Origin: Clostridia bacterium
Lineage (GTDB): Bacteria > Bacillota_A > Clostridia > Oscillospirales > Acutalibacteraceae
NCBI GenBank assembly: GCA_024699005.1
Contig: JAILQN010000103.1
Span: forward strand, 1 to 52,413
Reading direction: 5' to 3'
DNA: 52,413 nt
Below, piece by piece: positions 32,125 through 39,719 of the stretch; position 1 is the first letter of the stretch, and the number at the start of each line of letters is the position of its first letter. A program made the translations under genes and the position numbers. Under the pieces are notes generated by a model. The model made no database searches. It saw only the letters and a program-made list of their open reading frames with translations, and was not told where the DNA came from.

Positions 32125-33893
32125 GCAAAAGCAGAGTCCCGAAGGGGACGGTAAAAAAACTGATATCCTATATAGGGCATTATATGCCGTTTCTGATAAT
32201 CACCGCCGTTCTGGCGGCGCTCGGCGTGGTCTTTTCACTTCTTTTGCCTATACTGTTCGGCAGAGCTATAGATCTGCTGGCTGCGCCGGGGAAAGTCGAA
32301 AGAGACGCTCTCGGCAGGCTCATCATCCGTATCCTCGCCATGATCATCGGCGCAGGCGGAAGTCAGTGGATAATGACAGCCGTAAACAACAGGATAACCT
32401 ACAACATCGTACGCGATATCCGGGCCGAAGCCTTCGACAGACTATGCTCCATGCCCCTGTCATATATCGACACTCATCGCCACGGCGATATAGTATCAAG
32501 GATCATCGCAGACGTGGACCAGCTTGCGGACGGTCTTTTGCTGGGATTCACCACCTTTTTCACAGGCATCCTGACGATTCTGGGCACGCTGGGATTCATG
32601 TTTTACCTGAACCCCGCGATAGCCGCCGCAGTCGCGCTGCTTACCCCGCTGTCGCTGTTCGCAGCAAGATTCATCGCCCGCAAGACCTTCCGCTACGCGC
32701 AGAACCAGATGAGCATCAGAGGCGAGCAGACCGCCTTTATAGACGAGACCCTGGGCAATCAGAAGCTGGTCAAGGCTTTTTCGCGCGAGGACAGCGCCGC
32801 GCAGACGTTCGACGAAATCAACGACCGGCTGAGCAAGGCGTCGCTCAAAGCGGTGTTTTTCTCCTCCCTTACCAATCCCACCACCAGATTCATAAACAGC
32901 GTGATCTACGCCGCCGTCGCACTTATCGGAACGCTCACGATCATCGGCGCTGCGTTCGCCTCCGGCGCGGGACTGACAGTAGGTATTTTAAGCTCGCTCC
33001 TGAGTTATGCGAACCAGTACACAAAACCGTTCAACGAGATCTCCGGTGTAGTAACGGAACTTCAGAGCGCACTTGCAGCCGCGGCGAGGATATATGAGCT
33101 GATCGAAGCTCAGCCCGAGCAACCCGACGCTCCCGATGCCGCAGTTCTTGATGACGTACAGGGCGAAGTCAACCTTAAAAACGCAGCGTTCTCATATACG
33201 CCCGAACGCGAACTTATCACAAACTTCAGTCTTAACGTCAGGCCGGGGCAGAAAATCGCAATAGTCGGTCCGACAGGCTGCGGAAAGACCACTGTCATCA
33301 ATCTTCTGATGCGGTTTTACGACGTCAACTCGGGTTGCATCGAGATCGACGGACACGATATACGCGAAGTGACGAGGGCTTCTCTGCGAAAAAGCTACGG
33401 CATGGTACTTCAGGACACATGGCTGCGGCACGGGACGGTCCGGGAAAACATCTCAATGAACCGCCCGGGCATCACGGACGAAGACGTGATAAAAGCTGCA
33501 AAGGCAGCGCACGCCCACAGTTTTATAAAAAGACTCCCCGACGGCTACGACACAGTCATAAGCGGCGACGGGGGCGGTATAAGCCAGGGGCAGAAACAGC
33601 TCATATGTATTGCACGCATCATGGTCCAGCTGCCGCCAATGCTGATTCTGGACGAGGCGACCTCTTCTATCGACAGCCGCACCGAAATGCGCGTACAACG
33701 AGCTTTCGGCAAGATGATGAAAGGCAGGACATCATTTATCGTCGCGCACAGGCTTTCGACCATACGCGACGCAGATCTGATAATCGTCATGAACGACGGG
33801 CATATCATTGAGACCGGCAGCCATGACGAGCTTATAGCCTCCGGAGGGTTCTATTACAGGCTGTATAACAGCAGCTTTGAATCAGCGGGATAA
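32121..33893 (+). CDS. ABC exporter subunit B (catalytic half)
   Basis: A 590-residue exporter half: six membrane helices, then an ATPase with Walker A GPTGCGKTT, signature ISQGQKQL and Walker B MLILDEATSSID with an intact Glu. The non-standard ISQGQ signature pairs with the degenerate Walker B of subunit A, as expected for heterodimeric exporters. The H-loop is in IVAHRLSTIRDAD. Its end overlaps the convergent minus-strand gene by 12 bases. Confidence 0.94.
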   Translation: MSKSRVPKGTVKKLISYIGHYMPFLIITAVLAALGVVFSLLLPILFGRAIDLLAAPGKVERDALGRLIIRILAMIIGAGGSQWIMTAVNNRITYNIVRDIRAEAFDRLCSMPLSYIDTHRHGDIVSRIIADVDQLADGLLLGFTTFFTGILTILGTLGFMFYLNPAIAAAVALLTPLSLFAARFIARKTFRYAQNQMSIRGEQTAFIDETLGNQKLVKAFSREDSAAQTFDEINDRLSKASLKAVFFSSLTNPTTRFINSVIYAAVALIGTLTIIGAAFASGAGLTVGILSSLLSYANQYTKPFNEISGVVTELQSALAAAARIYELIEAQPEQPDAPDAAVLDDVQGEVNLKNAAFSYTPERELITNFSLNVRPGQKIAIVGPTGCGKTTVINLLMRFYDVNSGCIEIDGHDIREVTRASLRKSYGMVLQDTWLRHGTVRENISMNRPGITDEDVIKAAKAAHAHSFIKRLPDGYDTVISGDGGGISQGQKQLICIARIMVQLPPMLILDEATSSIDSRTEMRVQRAFGKMMKGRTSFIVAHRLSTIRDADLIIVMNDGHIIETGSHDELIASGGFYYRLYNSSFESAG

Positions 33894-34913
33894 AAACGCC
33901 GTTATCTTTCTGAAACAGGCGATTATGATCCGGTAAAGATCTGCATATTTTCCGATATCCTCTTCCGATAAGGACGGCGTCTCCTGCGAAACGGATACCG
34001 GTTCCGCAGAATATGATTCCGACGTTCCGTTTTTCACAGCCCTGACGGTAAACCAAGAGATTACCCGCTGAAAGGTTATCTCCTCACCGTCTCCGTTCAG
34101 AGTTTTCAGGTCTTTGAAGTCCTCCAGAACACTCTCGGCGAAGTCATATTCAAGCAGACGCCACATCATGTGGTTGAATATCGCAGCCGCTCTCGGCGCG
34201 GTTCTGCTGGTCGTCAGGCGTATGTTGTTCCCGTCTTCGGCTTTATTTACAAGATTCTTCCAGGACGGAGCGACGTAAACACCGTATGCCGAGTACGTGT
34301 CGTTTTTGCAGCCGAAGATCCAGACCGAAGTATCCTTCAGTTTCTCCGCCTCGCCCGATGAGATCACGACTCTCGGGGATATGAGCCCGAGTCCCGCGAA
34401 ATACGACGGGTATTTTAAAACGACGTTCGCTGCGCCGGCGGCTCCTATACACCAGCCGAGAACGTAAATGCGGGACTTATCCACGAAATGATTCTCCGCA
34501 AAGTCGTTGATCGCCGCAAAAATCGAAGAGACCGGAACCGTATCGAAGTATACCGGTTCCGGCGCTTTTAATATCTGCAGACAGGCTCCGCCTCCGAGCG
34601 CGCGTGACTGAAACTCCTCGCTTGACCAGTTTGCGAAATCGTTGTCCGTAAGCTCTTTTCCGCTGCGGGACCCCTCGCCTGCGCCTGCCATGAACACAAA
34701 AAGCGGAAGTCGGTTTTCCCCGGATGCAGATTCCGGTTCATAATAGCTGTACTCAAGGGCGAAACCTCCGGATTCGGGACCTTTGCCGCGTGACCACTGT
34801 TCGCGCAGAGCGTCGATCCCATCCTCCAGTCTTACCGCGCGGGCGAATGTCGGGCAGCAGAGCAGAAATACGGTCAGAAACAGACAAAACGCATTAATTC
34901 TTCGCAAATACAT
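33882..34913 (-). CDS. Secreted alpha/beta-hydrolase-like protein (Cys nucleophile?)
   Basis: A 343-residue exported protein. The start at 34913 gives a clean signal peptide (AFCLFLTVFLLCCPTFARA); an ATG 21 codons earlier lies within the upstream gene. The segment IYVLGWCIGAAGAANVVLKYP looks like a nucleophile elbow, GxCxG, with Cys where esterases have Ser. PLFVFMAGAGEGSRSG precedes it in the place of an oxyanion loop, and FNHMMWRLLEY may hold the His. The family resembles esterase/polyhydroxybutyrate-depolymerase-like proteins, with low certainty. Substrate unknown. The ribosome site is weak, and it starts 11 bases after the DUF1015 gene stops. Confidence 0.7.
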   Translation of the reverse strand: MYLRRINAFCLFLTVFLLCCPTFARAVRLEDGIDALREQWSRGKGPESGGFALEYSYYEPESASGENRLPLFVFMAGAGEGSRSGKELTDNDFANWSSEEFQSRALGGGACLQILKAPEPVYFDTVPVSSIFAAINDFAENHFVDKSRIYVLGWCIGAAGAANVVLKYPSYFAGLGLISPRVVISSGEAEKLKDTSVWIFGCKNDTYSAYGVYVAPSWKNLVNKAEDGNNIRLTTSRTAPRAAAIFNHMMWRLLEYDFAESVLEDFKDLKTLNGDGEEITFQRVISWFTVRAVKNGTSESYSAEPVSVSQETPSLSEEDIGKYADLYRIIIACFRKITAFLSR

Positions 34914-34924
34914 CTTGCTCTGTA

Positions 34925-36163
34925 CTATCGCAATGAATGGATAAACAGCCCGCTGAGCAGCTTCGGCTCGAACCATGTGGATTTGGGAGGCATCAGTTCA
35001 CCCGCATCGGCCATCTCCATGAGTTCGTCGATTGACGTGGGATACATGGCGAAAGCCACACGCATATCCGTTCTGCAGCGGCGTTCCAGTTCGCCGAGGC
35101 CTCTTATACCTCCGATAAAATCTATTCGCTTGTCGACTCTCGGATCGGTTATGCCGAACAGCGGAGCGATCACGTTTTTCTGCAGAATGGATACGTCCAG
35201 CCTGTCTACCGGATCAGGCTCATTGCAGATATCGTCCTTTGCCATAAGACTGTACCAGCTGCCGTCAAGATACATCCCGAATTCATGCCTTCTGCCCGGT
35301 CTGTACTGTCCTTCGCCGACGTAGCGCAGGATGAACTCTTCACCCAACTTTTCCATAAAATACGAAACGCTCATACCGTTCAGGTCTTTGATGACCCGGT
35401 TATAGTCCATTATGGCAAGCTCTGAAGAGTCGAATGCCACGGCAAGGAAATAATTGAACTCCTCCTCGCCTGTATACCCCGGATGTTCCAGCCTCCTTGC
35501 CTGCCCTACGTGGACTGCGGAGGCGCAGCGGTGGTGTCCGTCCGCAATATACAGGGCGGGGATTTCGGCAAACGCATTTTTAAGAGCCTCGTCATCCGCG
35601 GGATCATTCACAACCCATACGATATTGCGTACCCAATCCGCGGTAAAATCATAGACCGGATCCTGACATACGTATTTTTCTATGACCCGCCGCACGTCGC
35701 CGGAAGGGCGGTACGCCAGGAAAATAGGACCGGTATTCGCGTCGCAGGTATCGACGTGATTTATACGGTCAAGCTCCTTATCGGCACGGGTCAGCTCATG
35801 CCGCTTGATCACGCCTGAAAGGTAGTCGTCGATCGACGCGCATCCCACGATGCCGGTCTGGGCTCTGCCGTTCATGATCTGCCGGTAAATATAGTAACAT
35901 GGGGTCGCGTCCCCGGCGCAGATACCTTCGGAAACAAGCTTTTCAAGATTTTCCTTAGCTTTTAAGTAAACCTGTTCCGAATACAGATCGGTATCCGGCG
36001 GAAGATCTATTTCCGCCTTATCGACATGCAGGAAGCTGTACGGTCTGTCCGCTGCGCGGACTCTCGCTTCGTCCGTGTTCATAACGTCGTAGGGCAGCTC
36101 CGCTACCCCCGATGCGTATTCCGGCAAAGGTCTTATTGCCCTGAACGGTCTGAAAACTGCCAT
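34925..36163 (-). CDS. DUF1015 family protein
   Basis: A 412-residue soluble protein of the DUF1015 family (COG4198), common in Clostridia. It starts with FRPFRAIRPLPEYASGVAELPYDVMNTDEA, and carries VIKRHELTRADKELDRINHVD and IADGHHRCASAVHV. These conserved His/Glu/Arg stretches suggest an enzyme, but I do not assign a reaction. GGAGG precedes the ATG. It lies 11 bases after the oligopeptide-binding gene. Confidence 0.88.
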   Translation of the reverse strand: MAVFRPFRAIRPLPEYASGVAELPYDVMNTDEARVRAADRPYSFLHVDKAEIDLPPDTDLYSEQVYLKAKENLEKLVSEGICAGDATPCYYIYRQIMNGRAQTGIVGCASIDDYLSGVIKRHELTRADKELDRINHVDTCDANTGPIFLAYRPSGDVRRVIEKYVCQDPVYDFTADWVRNIVWVVNDPADDEALKNAFAEIPALYIADGHHRCASAVHVGQARRLEHPGYTGEEEFNYFLAVAFDSSELAIMDYNRVIKDLNGMSVSYFMEKLGEEFILRYVGEGQYRPGRRHEFGMYLDGSWYSLMAKDDICNEPDPVDRLDVSILQKNVIAPLFGITDPRVDKRIDFIGGIRGLGELERRCRTDMRVAFAMYPTSIDELMEMADAGELMPPKSTWFEPKLLSGLFIHSLR

Positions 36164-36174
36164 GATACCTCCGA

Positions 36175-37980
36175 TTAACTGAATCTCGCGTTATTGAAAT
36201 ATATTTCCCCGTCGCTCACATACTGCAGTCCTGCAATGCTCTTATTGGCGACGAAATACGACGCCTCGGTAAACACCGGAACAACCACGGCATGCGATAT
36301 AAGAGTCTGTTCACACTCTTTGTATTTTGTGATCTTCTCATCGTCCGACAGATTCGCCGTGATTGAATTTACAAGTTTGTCGTAATTGGAATTCATATAT
36401 CCCGGATAGTTGTATGTATTGCCTGTGGTGAACAGACGGAACAGATCGGTGGTACCCGAGGTATTGATCGTCATGGGAAGCAGACACAACTCATAATTTC
36501 TGTTCCGGAAACGCACCGCGGCATCTCCGGCGGTCATTGTCCGAACGGATACGTTCAGCCCCAGCACTCTCTGCCATATCTGGATCTGCTCACGGGCAGC
36601 GTCCGCCATATCCTCGGTCGTCAGAAGGGTGACCGATACGGAAGAGTCGAGTTCCTCATTTTCCGCCATCGCCTTACGGTAATACTCAAGCGCCTTGGCT
36701 TCATCGTACGGTATCCCTGCAGGTTCAAAACCATAATACGGAGTAAAAGCGTCGGTCAGGATCCGCGACGTCGCTATTTTGCCGTTGTCCCCGTCCTCAG
36801 GCAGAACAAGCGTCTTATCGACAAGAGAAGCGAAAGCAATGCGCATATTAAGGCTTGAAAACATCTCCGTCCCTTCGTTGAACCAGTAGCCCCAGATAAC
36901 ATCGTTCCGCATCTGCCGCGAAAGCGACGATGCCGTTGCCATTTCCCCGAGATTGCCTGATGAGACGGTGCAGAAATCGAATTCACCTTTGACGATGTTC
37001 TTTTCCACGGATACGGGATCCGTAATATAATACATATAAACCGTGTCGTTTATCGCGGTAAACCTTCCGTTGTAAACCGGATTTTTGCCCAGACGCAGGG
37101 TTTTTTTCTCCGCGGATTTTGAATAGATGATATATGGGCCGTTGCATAGGATAAAGCTCATATCCATACCGTAGCGCCCCTCACAGGAGTCAAAGAACAC
37201 CTTGTTGCAGGGCATGGCGACAGATCGGGAAAGATTATAAAGAAAATCGGGATCGGCGTAATCAAGGGTGATCTTCAGTTCATAATCGCCGAGAGCCTCT
37301 ACGCCCAGCTCGGTCGCGGAACCTCGGCCCGCCATGATCTTATCGGCGTTTTTTATCGCTCTTAAATATCTGGCGTCTACAGCCCCGGTGTACGGATCAA
37401 GCGCGCGGCGTATGCCGAAGGCGTAGTCGGCGGCGGTCACACGGGTATCGATCACATCGGGCAGAACGCCGGACAGCTCTTCCTGCGCGGAGTTGGTGAG
37501 ATACCACTCTGCGTTTTTTCTCAGGTGGAAGGTATAGGTCAGTCCGTCCGGGCTGATCTCCCAGCTGTCGGCGCCGGCGGGTTCCGGGGTGACGCCGTCT
37601 TCGCCTATTCTTGTAAGTCCTTCAAAGCTGTTGCAGACTGCCACCCGCGAAGACTGGGATACCACGATCTGAGGATCCAGACTGCCGAAATCCTCGGTAA
37701 CTGGCATATAGAATACCACACTGTCGGAATTATCGCGGCAGGCGGAAAAGGAAAATACGGTGATTATTGCCAGCATCAATGCCGATACCGGACGGAGTTT
37801 TTTCAATGTGCAATGTGCAATGTGCAATGTGCAATGAAAAAGGGTTTTGATTTTATATAATGCCGATTGAGCAGATGCGCACCCCTGAGCTTTCTGCCGC
37901 AAAACGTCAGAACATTTTTGCATCGCAAAAATGAACCTCAATTGCACATTGCACATTGCACATTGCACATTAATCAACAT
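36175..37980 (-). CDS. Oligopeptide-type solute-binding lipoprotein, odd N-terminus
   Basis: A family 5 extracellular solute-binding protein (OppA/DppA type). The mature part has FGSLDPQIVVSQSSR, AVCNSFEGLTRIGEDG and YTFHLRKNAEWYL, typical of the family. The lipobox FSAC lies at about residue 81 of the long frame, after a normal signal core (KKLRPVSALMLAIITVF). The preceding 58 residues are encoded by two inverted heptad arrays and the DNA between them. The frame open to 37980 has AGGAG 7 bases before its ATG, inside the end of mrnC. A TTG at 37804-37806, within the array, would give a normal lipoprotein but has no ribosome site; ATG 37923 is a third choice. No permease genes are nearby. Confidence 0.85.
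   Translation of the reverse strand: MLINVQCAMCNVQLRFIFAMQKCSDVLRQKAQGCASAQSALYKIKTLFHCTLHIAHCTLKKLRPVSALMLAIITVFSFSACRDNSDSVVFYMPVTEDFGSLDPQIVVSQSSRVAVCNSFEGLTRIGEDGVTPEPAGADSWEISPDGLTYTFHLRKNAEWYLTNSAQEELSGVLPDVIDTRVTAADYAFGIRRALDPYTGAVDARYLRAIKNADKIMAGRGSATELGVEALGDYELKITLDYADPDFLYNLSRSVAMPCNKVFFDSCEGRYGMDMSFILCNGPYIIYSKSAEKKTLRLGKNPVYNGRFTAINDTVYMYYITDPVSVEKNIVKGEFDFCTVSSGNLGEMATASSLSRQMRNDVIWGYWFNEGTEMFSSLNMRIAFASLVDKTLVLPEDGDNGKIATSRILTDAFTPYYGFEPAGIPYDEAKALEYYRKAMAENEELDSSVSVTLLTTEDMADAAREQIQIWQRVLGLNVSVRTMTAGDAAVRFRNRNYELCLLPMTINTSGTTDLFRLFTTGNTYNYPGYMNSNYDKLVNSITANLSDDEKITKYKECEQTLISHAVVVPVFTEASYFVANKSIAGLQYVSDGEIYFNNARFS
37804..37975. repeat. Inverted pair of CAATGTG heptad arrays
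   Basis: Left arm 37804-37838 has four exact CAATGTG units and CAATGAA. The right arm 37941-37975 has four exact ATTGCAC units (the complement, shifted) and ATTAATC. The 102-base centre shares a 13-base word AGCTTTCTGCCGC (37888-37900) with the similar element at 45312-45493, in inverted orientation (45409-45421). The arms can pair into a long hairpin. The element covers the mrnC stop and the 5' end of the solute-binding protein frame. Confidence 0.9.
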
Positions 37981-38365
37981 TGTTCACTCCTGAGTCCGCA
38001 ATGATATCAAAAAGTTCGTCCAATCTTTTTTTATTTCCGTCCAGCCATAGCCTGCCGAACAGAGCCTCCAGACCCGTTGCGGCGTGATACTGTGCTACGG
38101 TGCCGCCTTTGGGTCTGTGCGAGGTCTTCGCGTTCCTGCCGGCTCTAAGGATATCAAGCTCCCCCTCTGTCAGAAACGGGATGATCGCCTGAGCCGCCTC
38201 CGCCTGAAACGCGGCGTTCGACATTTTCAGCTGTTCTTCGTGAAGAGCGTCGGGGCGGGCATTAAGCCGCCTGACAAGATGATCGCGTACCATGGTCTCG
38301 TATACGCTGTCGCCGAGGTATGCGAGGGTAAGAATCGGGATACTATTCGGGTTAAGATTATTCAT
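37970..38365 (-). CDS. mrnC: Mini-ribonuclease III
   Basis: Mini-III trims 23S rRNA precursor ends; it is an RNase III catalytic domain without an RNA-binding domain. The 131-residue protein has ILTLAYLGDSVYETMVRDHLV and the second motif AATGLEALFGRLWLDG. There is no Shine-Dalgarno: a heptad array fills the 33-base gap to obgE and stops 3 bases before the start codon. Its last codons overlap the flanking array and the next frame. Confidence 0.95.
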   Translation of the reverse strand: MNNLNPNSIPILTLAYLGDSVYETMVRDHLVRRLNARPDALHEEQLKMSNAAFQAEAAQAIIPFLTEGELDILRAGRNAKTSHRPKGGTVAQYHAATGLEALFGRLWLDGNKKRLDELFDIIADSGVNNVD

Positions 38366-38367
38366 TG

Positions 38368-38395
38368 CAATCTGTCCGCTGTCGTCTGTCGGATG
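38368..38395. repeat. Short heptad array (CTG phase)
   Basis: Four units, CAATCTG, TCCGCTG, TCGTCTG, TCGGATG, fill almost the whole gap between mrnC and obgE. On the coding (minus) strand this is a CAG-phase array. Confidence 0.65.
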
Positions 38396-38398
38396 AAC

Positions 38399-39673
38399 TC
38401 ACGGCACATATTCAAATTCCATATCATAGATACTTACCGTATCGCCCGGACGGATACCGCGGCGGACGAGTTCGTCGATTATGCCGGAATTGACGAGCGT
38501 GCGCTGAAAATACTGCAGGGATTCGTAGTCGTCGGGATCGGTGCGCGAAAGGATCTTGGCAAGCCAGGTTGCCTCGACTATATAAACGTCGCCCTCGACA
38601 CGCACCGTGAAGCCGGTACTCTCTTTTTTGCGGGCGATTATTTCGGCTGGGATCTCCTCACGCTCGTACTGTTTTACCGGCGGCAGAGTCGCGAGCATGG
38701 CGGCAGTCGCATTGATAAGCTCCTGCGTACCCTCCAGTATCGGAGCGCATATCTCAAAATAACGGTATCCTTTGTCCTCGATATATTTGCGGAAACCTTC
38801 GCGCTGTTCATCCGAAGCCATGTCTATCTTGTTCCCGGCGACGATCATCGGCAGGCGGGTCAGCGATTCGTCGTAGGTAGCGAGCTCTTTATTGATTATC
38901 TCAAAATCATCGTAAGGGCTGCGGCCCTCGCTGCCGGAAACGTCCACAACGTGTATGAGCATCCTTGTGCGCTGGATATGGCGCAGGAACTCATGCCCGA
39001 GGCCTGCGCCCTCGCCCGCGCCTTCTATCAGCCCGGGGATATCCGCCATGACGAACGAGGATTCGGGTCCCATACGGACCACGCCCAGAACCGGCGTGAG
39101 GGTGGTGAAATGATAATCCGCGATATTGGGCTTCGCCTCGGAAACGACGGAGATCAGCGTGGATTTGCCCACGTTCGGGAAGCCGACCAACCCCACGTCC
39201 GCAAGCAGCTTTAGTTCGAGAGTGACCTCCCACTCCTCGCCGGGAGCGCCGTCTTTGGCAAAGCGCGGCGCCTGACGGGTGGGCGTGGCAAAATGCCTGT
39301 TGCCCCAGCCCCCTCTGCCGCCCTTTGCGCAGACCACGGGTCCGTCGCCTGACAGGTCCGCAAGCACAGCTCCGCTTTCGACTTCCCGCACGACGGTCCC
39401 CTTGGGTACGCGGATGATCAGATCCTCGCCCTTTCTGCCGTTCTTGTTGCCGCCTTTGCCGGGTTCGCCGTTCGGCGCGGCAAACTTTCTTTTGAAGCGG
39501 AAATCCGCAAGCGTGGAGAGATTGGTGTCGGCGACGAACAGGATATCTCCGCCTTTTCCGCCGTCGCCGCCGTCCGGCCCGCCGGACGCGACGTACTTCT
39601 CGCGGTGAAAGGCGACGGCTCCGGCTCCGCCGTTGCCCGCTTTTATTGTGATTTTCGTTTTGTCAATAAACAT
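38399..39673 (-). CDS. obgE: GTPase ObgE/CgtA
   Basis: A ribosome-associated GTPase needed for large-subunit assembly. The 424-residue protein has the glycine-rich Obg domain (FIDKTKITIKAGNGGAGAV; GGDGGKGGD), the G domain with G1 GFPNVGKST, DIPGLIEGAGEGAGLG and NKID, and the C-terminal OCT domain (about 355-424). The N-terminus is standard, so the start is right, yet no Shine-Dalgarno is present: only a heptad array and an A-rich GAAAAA precede the ATG. Confidence 0.97.
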   Translation of the reverse strand: MFIDKTKITIKAGNGGAGAVAFHREKYVASGGPDGGDGGKGGDILFVADTNLSTLADFRFKRKFAAPNGEPGKGGNKNGRKGEDLIIRVPKGTVVREVESGAVLADLSGDGPVVCAKGGRGGWGNRHFATPTRQAPRFAKDGAPGEEWEVTLELKLLADVGLVGFPNVGKSTLISVVSEAKPNIADYHFTTLTPVLGVVRMGPESSFVMADIPGLIEGAGEGAGLGHEFLRHIQRTRMLIHVVDVSGSEGRSPYDDFEIINKELATYDESLTRLPMIVAGNKIDMASDEQREGFRKYIEDKGYRYFEICAPILEGTQELINATAAMLATLPPVKQYEREEIPAEIIARKKESTGFTVRVEGDVYIVEATWLAKILSRTDPDDYESLQYFQRTLVNSGIIDELVRRGIRPGDTVSIYDMEFEYVP

Positions 39674-39674
39674 T

Positions 39675-39709
39675 TTTTCAGTTGACAGTTATCAGTTGAC
39701 CGTTGACAG
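39675..39709. repeat. Heptad array (CAG phase) at the obgE start
   Basis: Five units, TTTTCAG, TTGACAG, TTATCAG, TTGACCG, TTGACAG, fill the 46-base gap between the MacB-like gene and obgE. The array begins 2 bases from the obgE start codon and occupies the place of its ribosome site. Confidence 0.85.
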
Positions 39710-39719
39710 TTACAGAATA

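Noticed and set aside
38084..39214. A 376-residue plus-strand open frame opposite mrnC and obgE
   Set aside because: Antisense to two conserved genes, with biased composition typical of a shadow frame.
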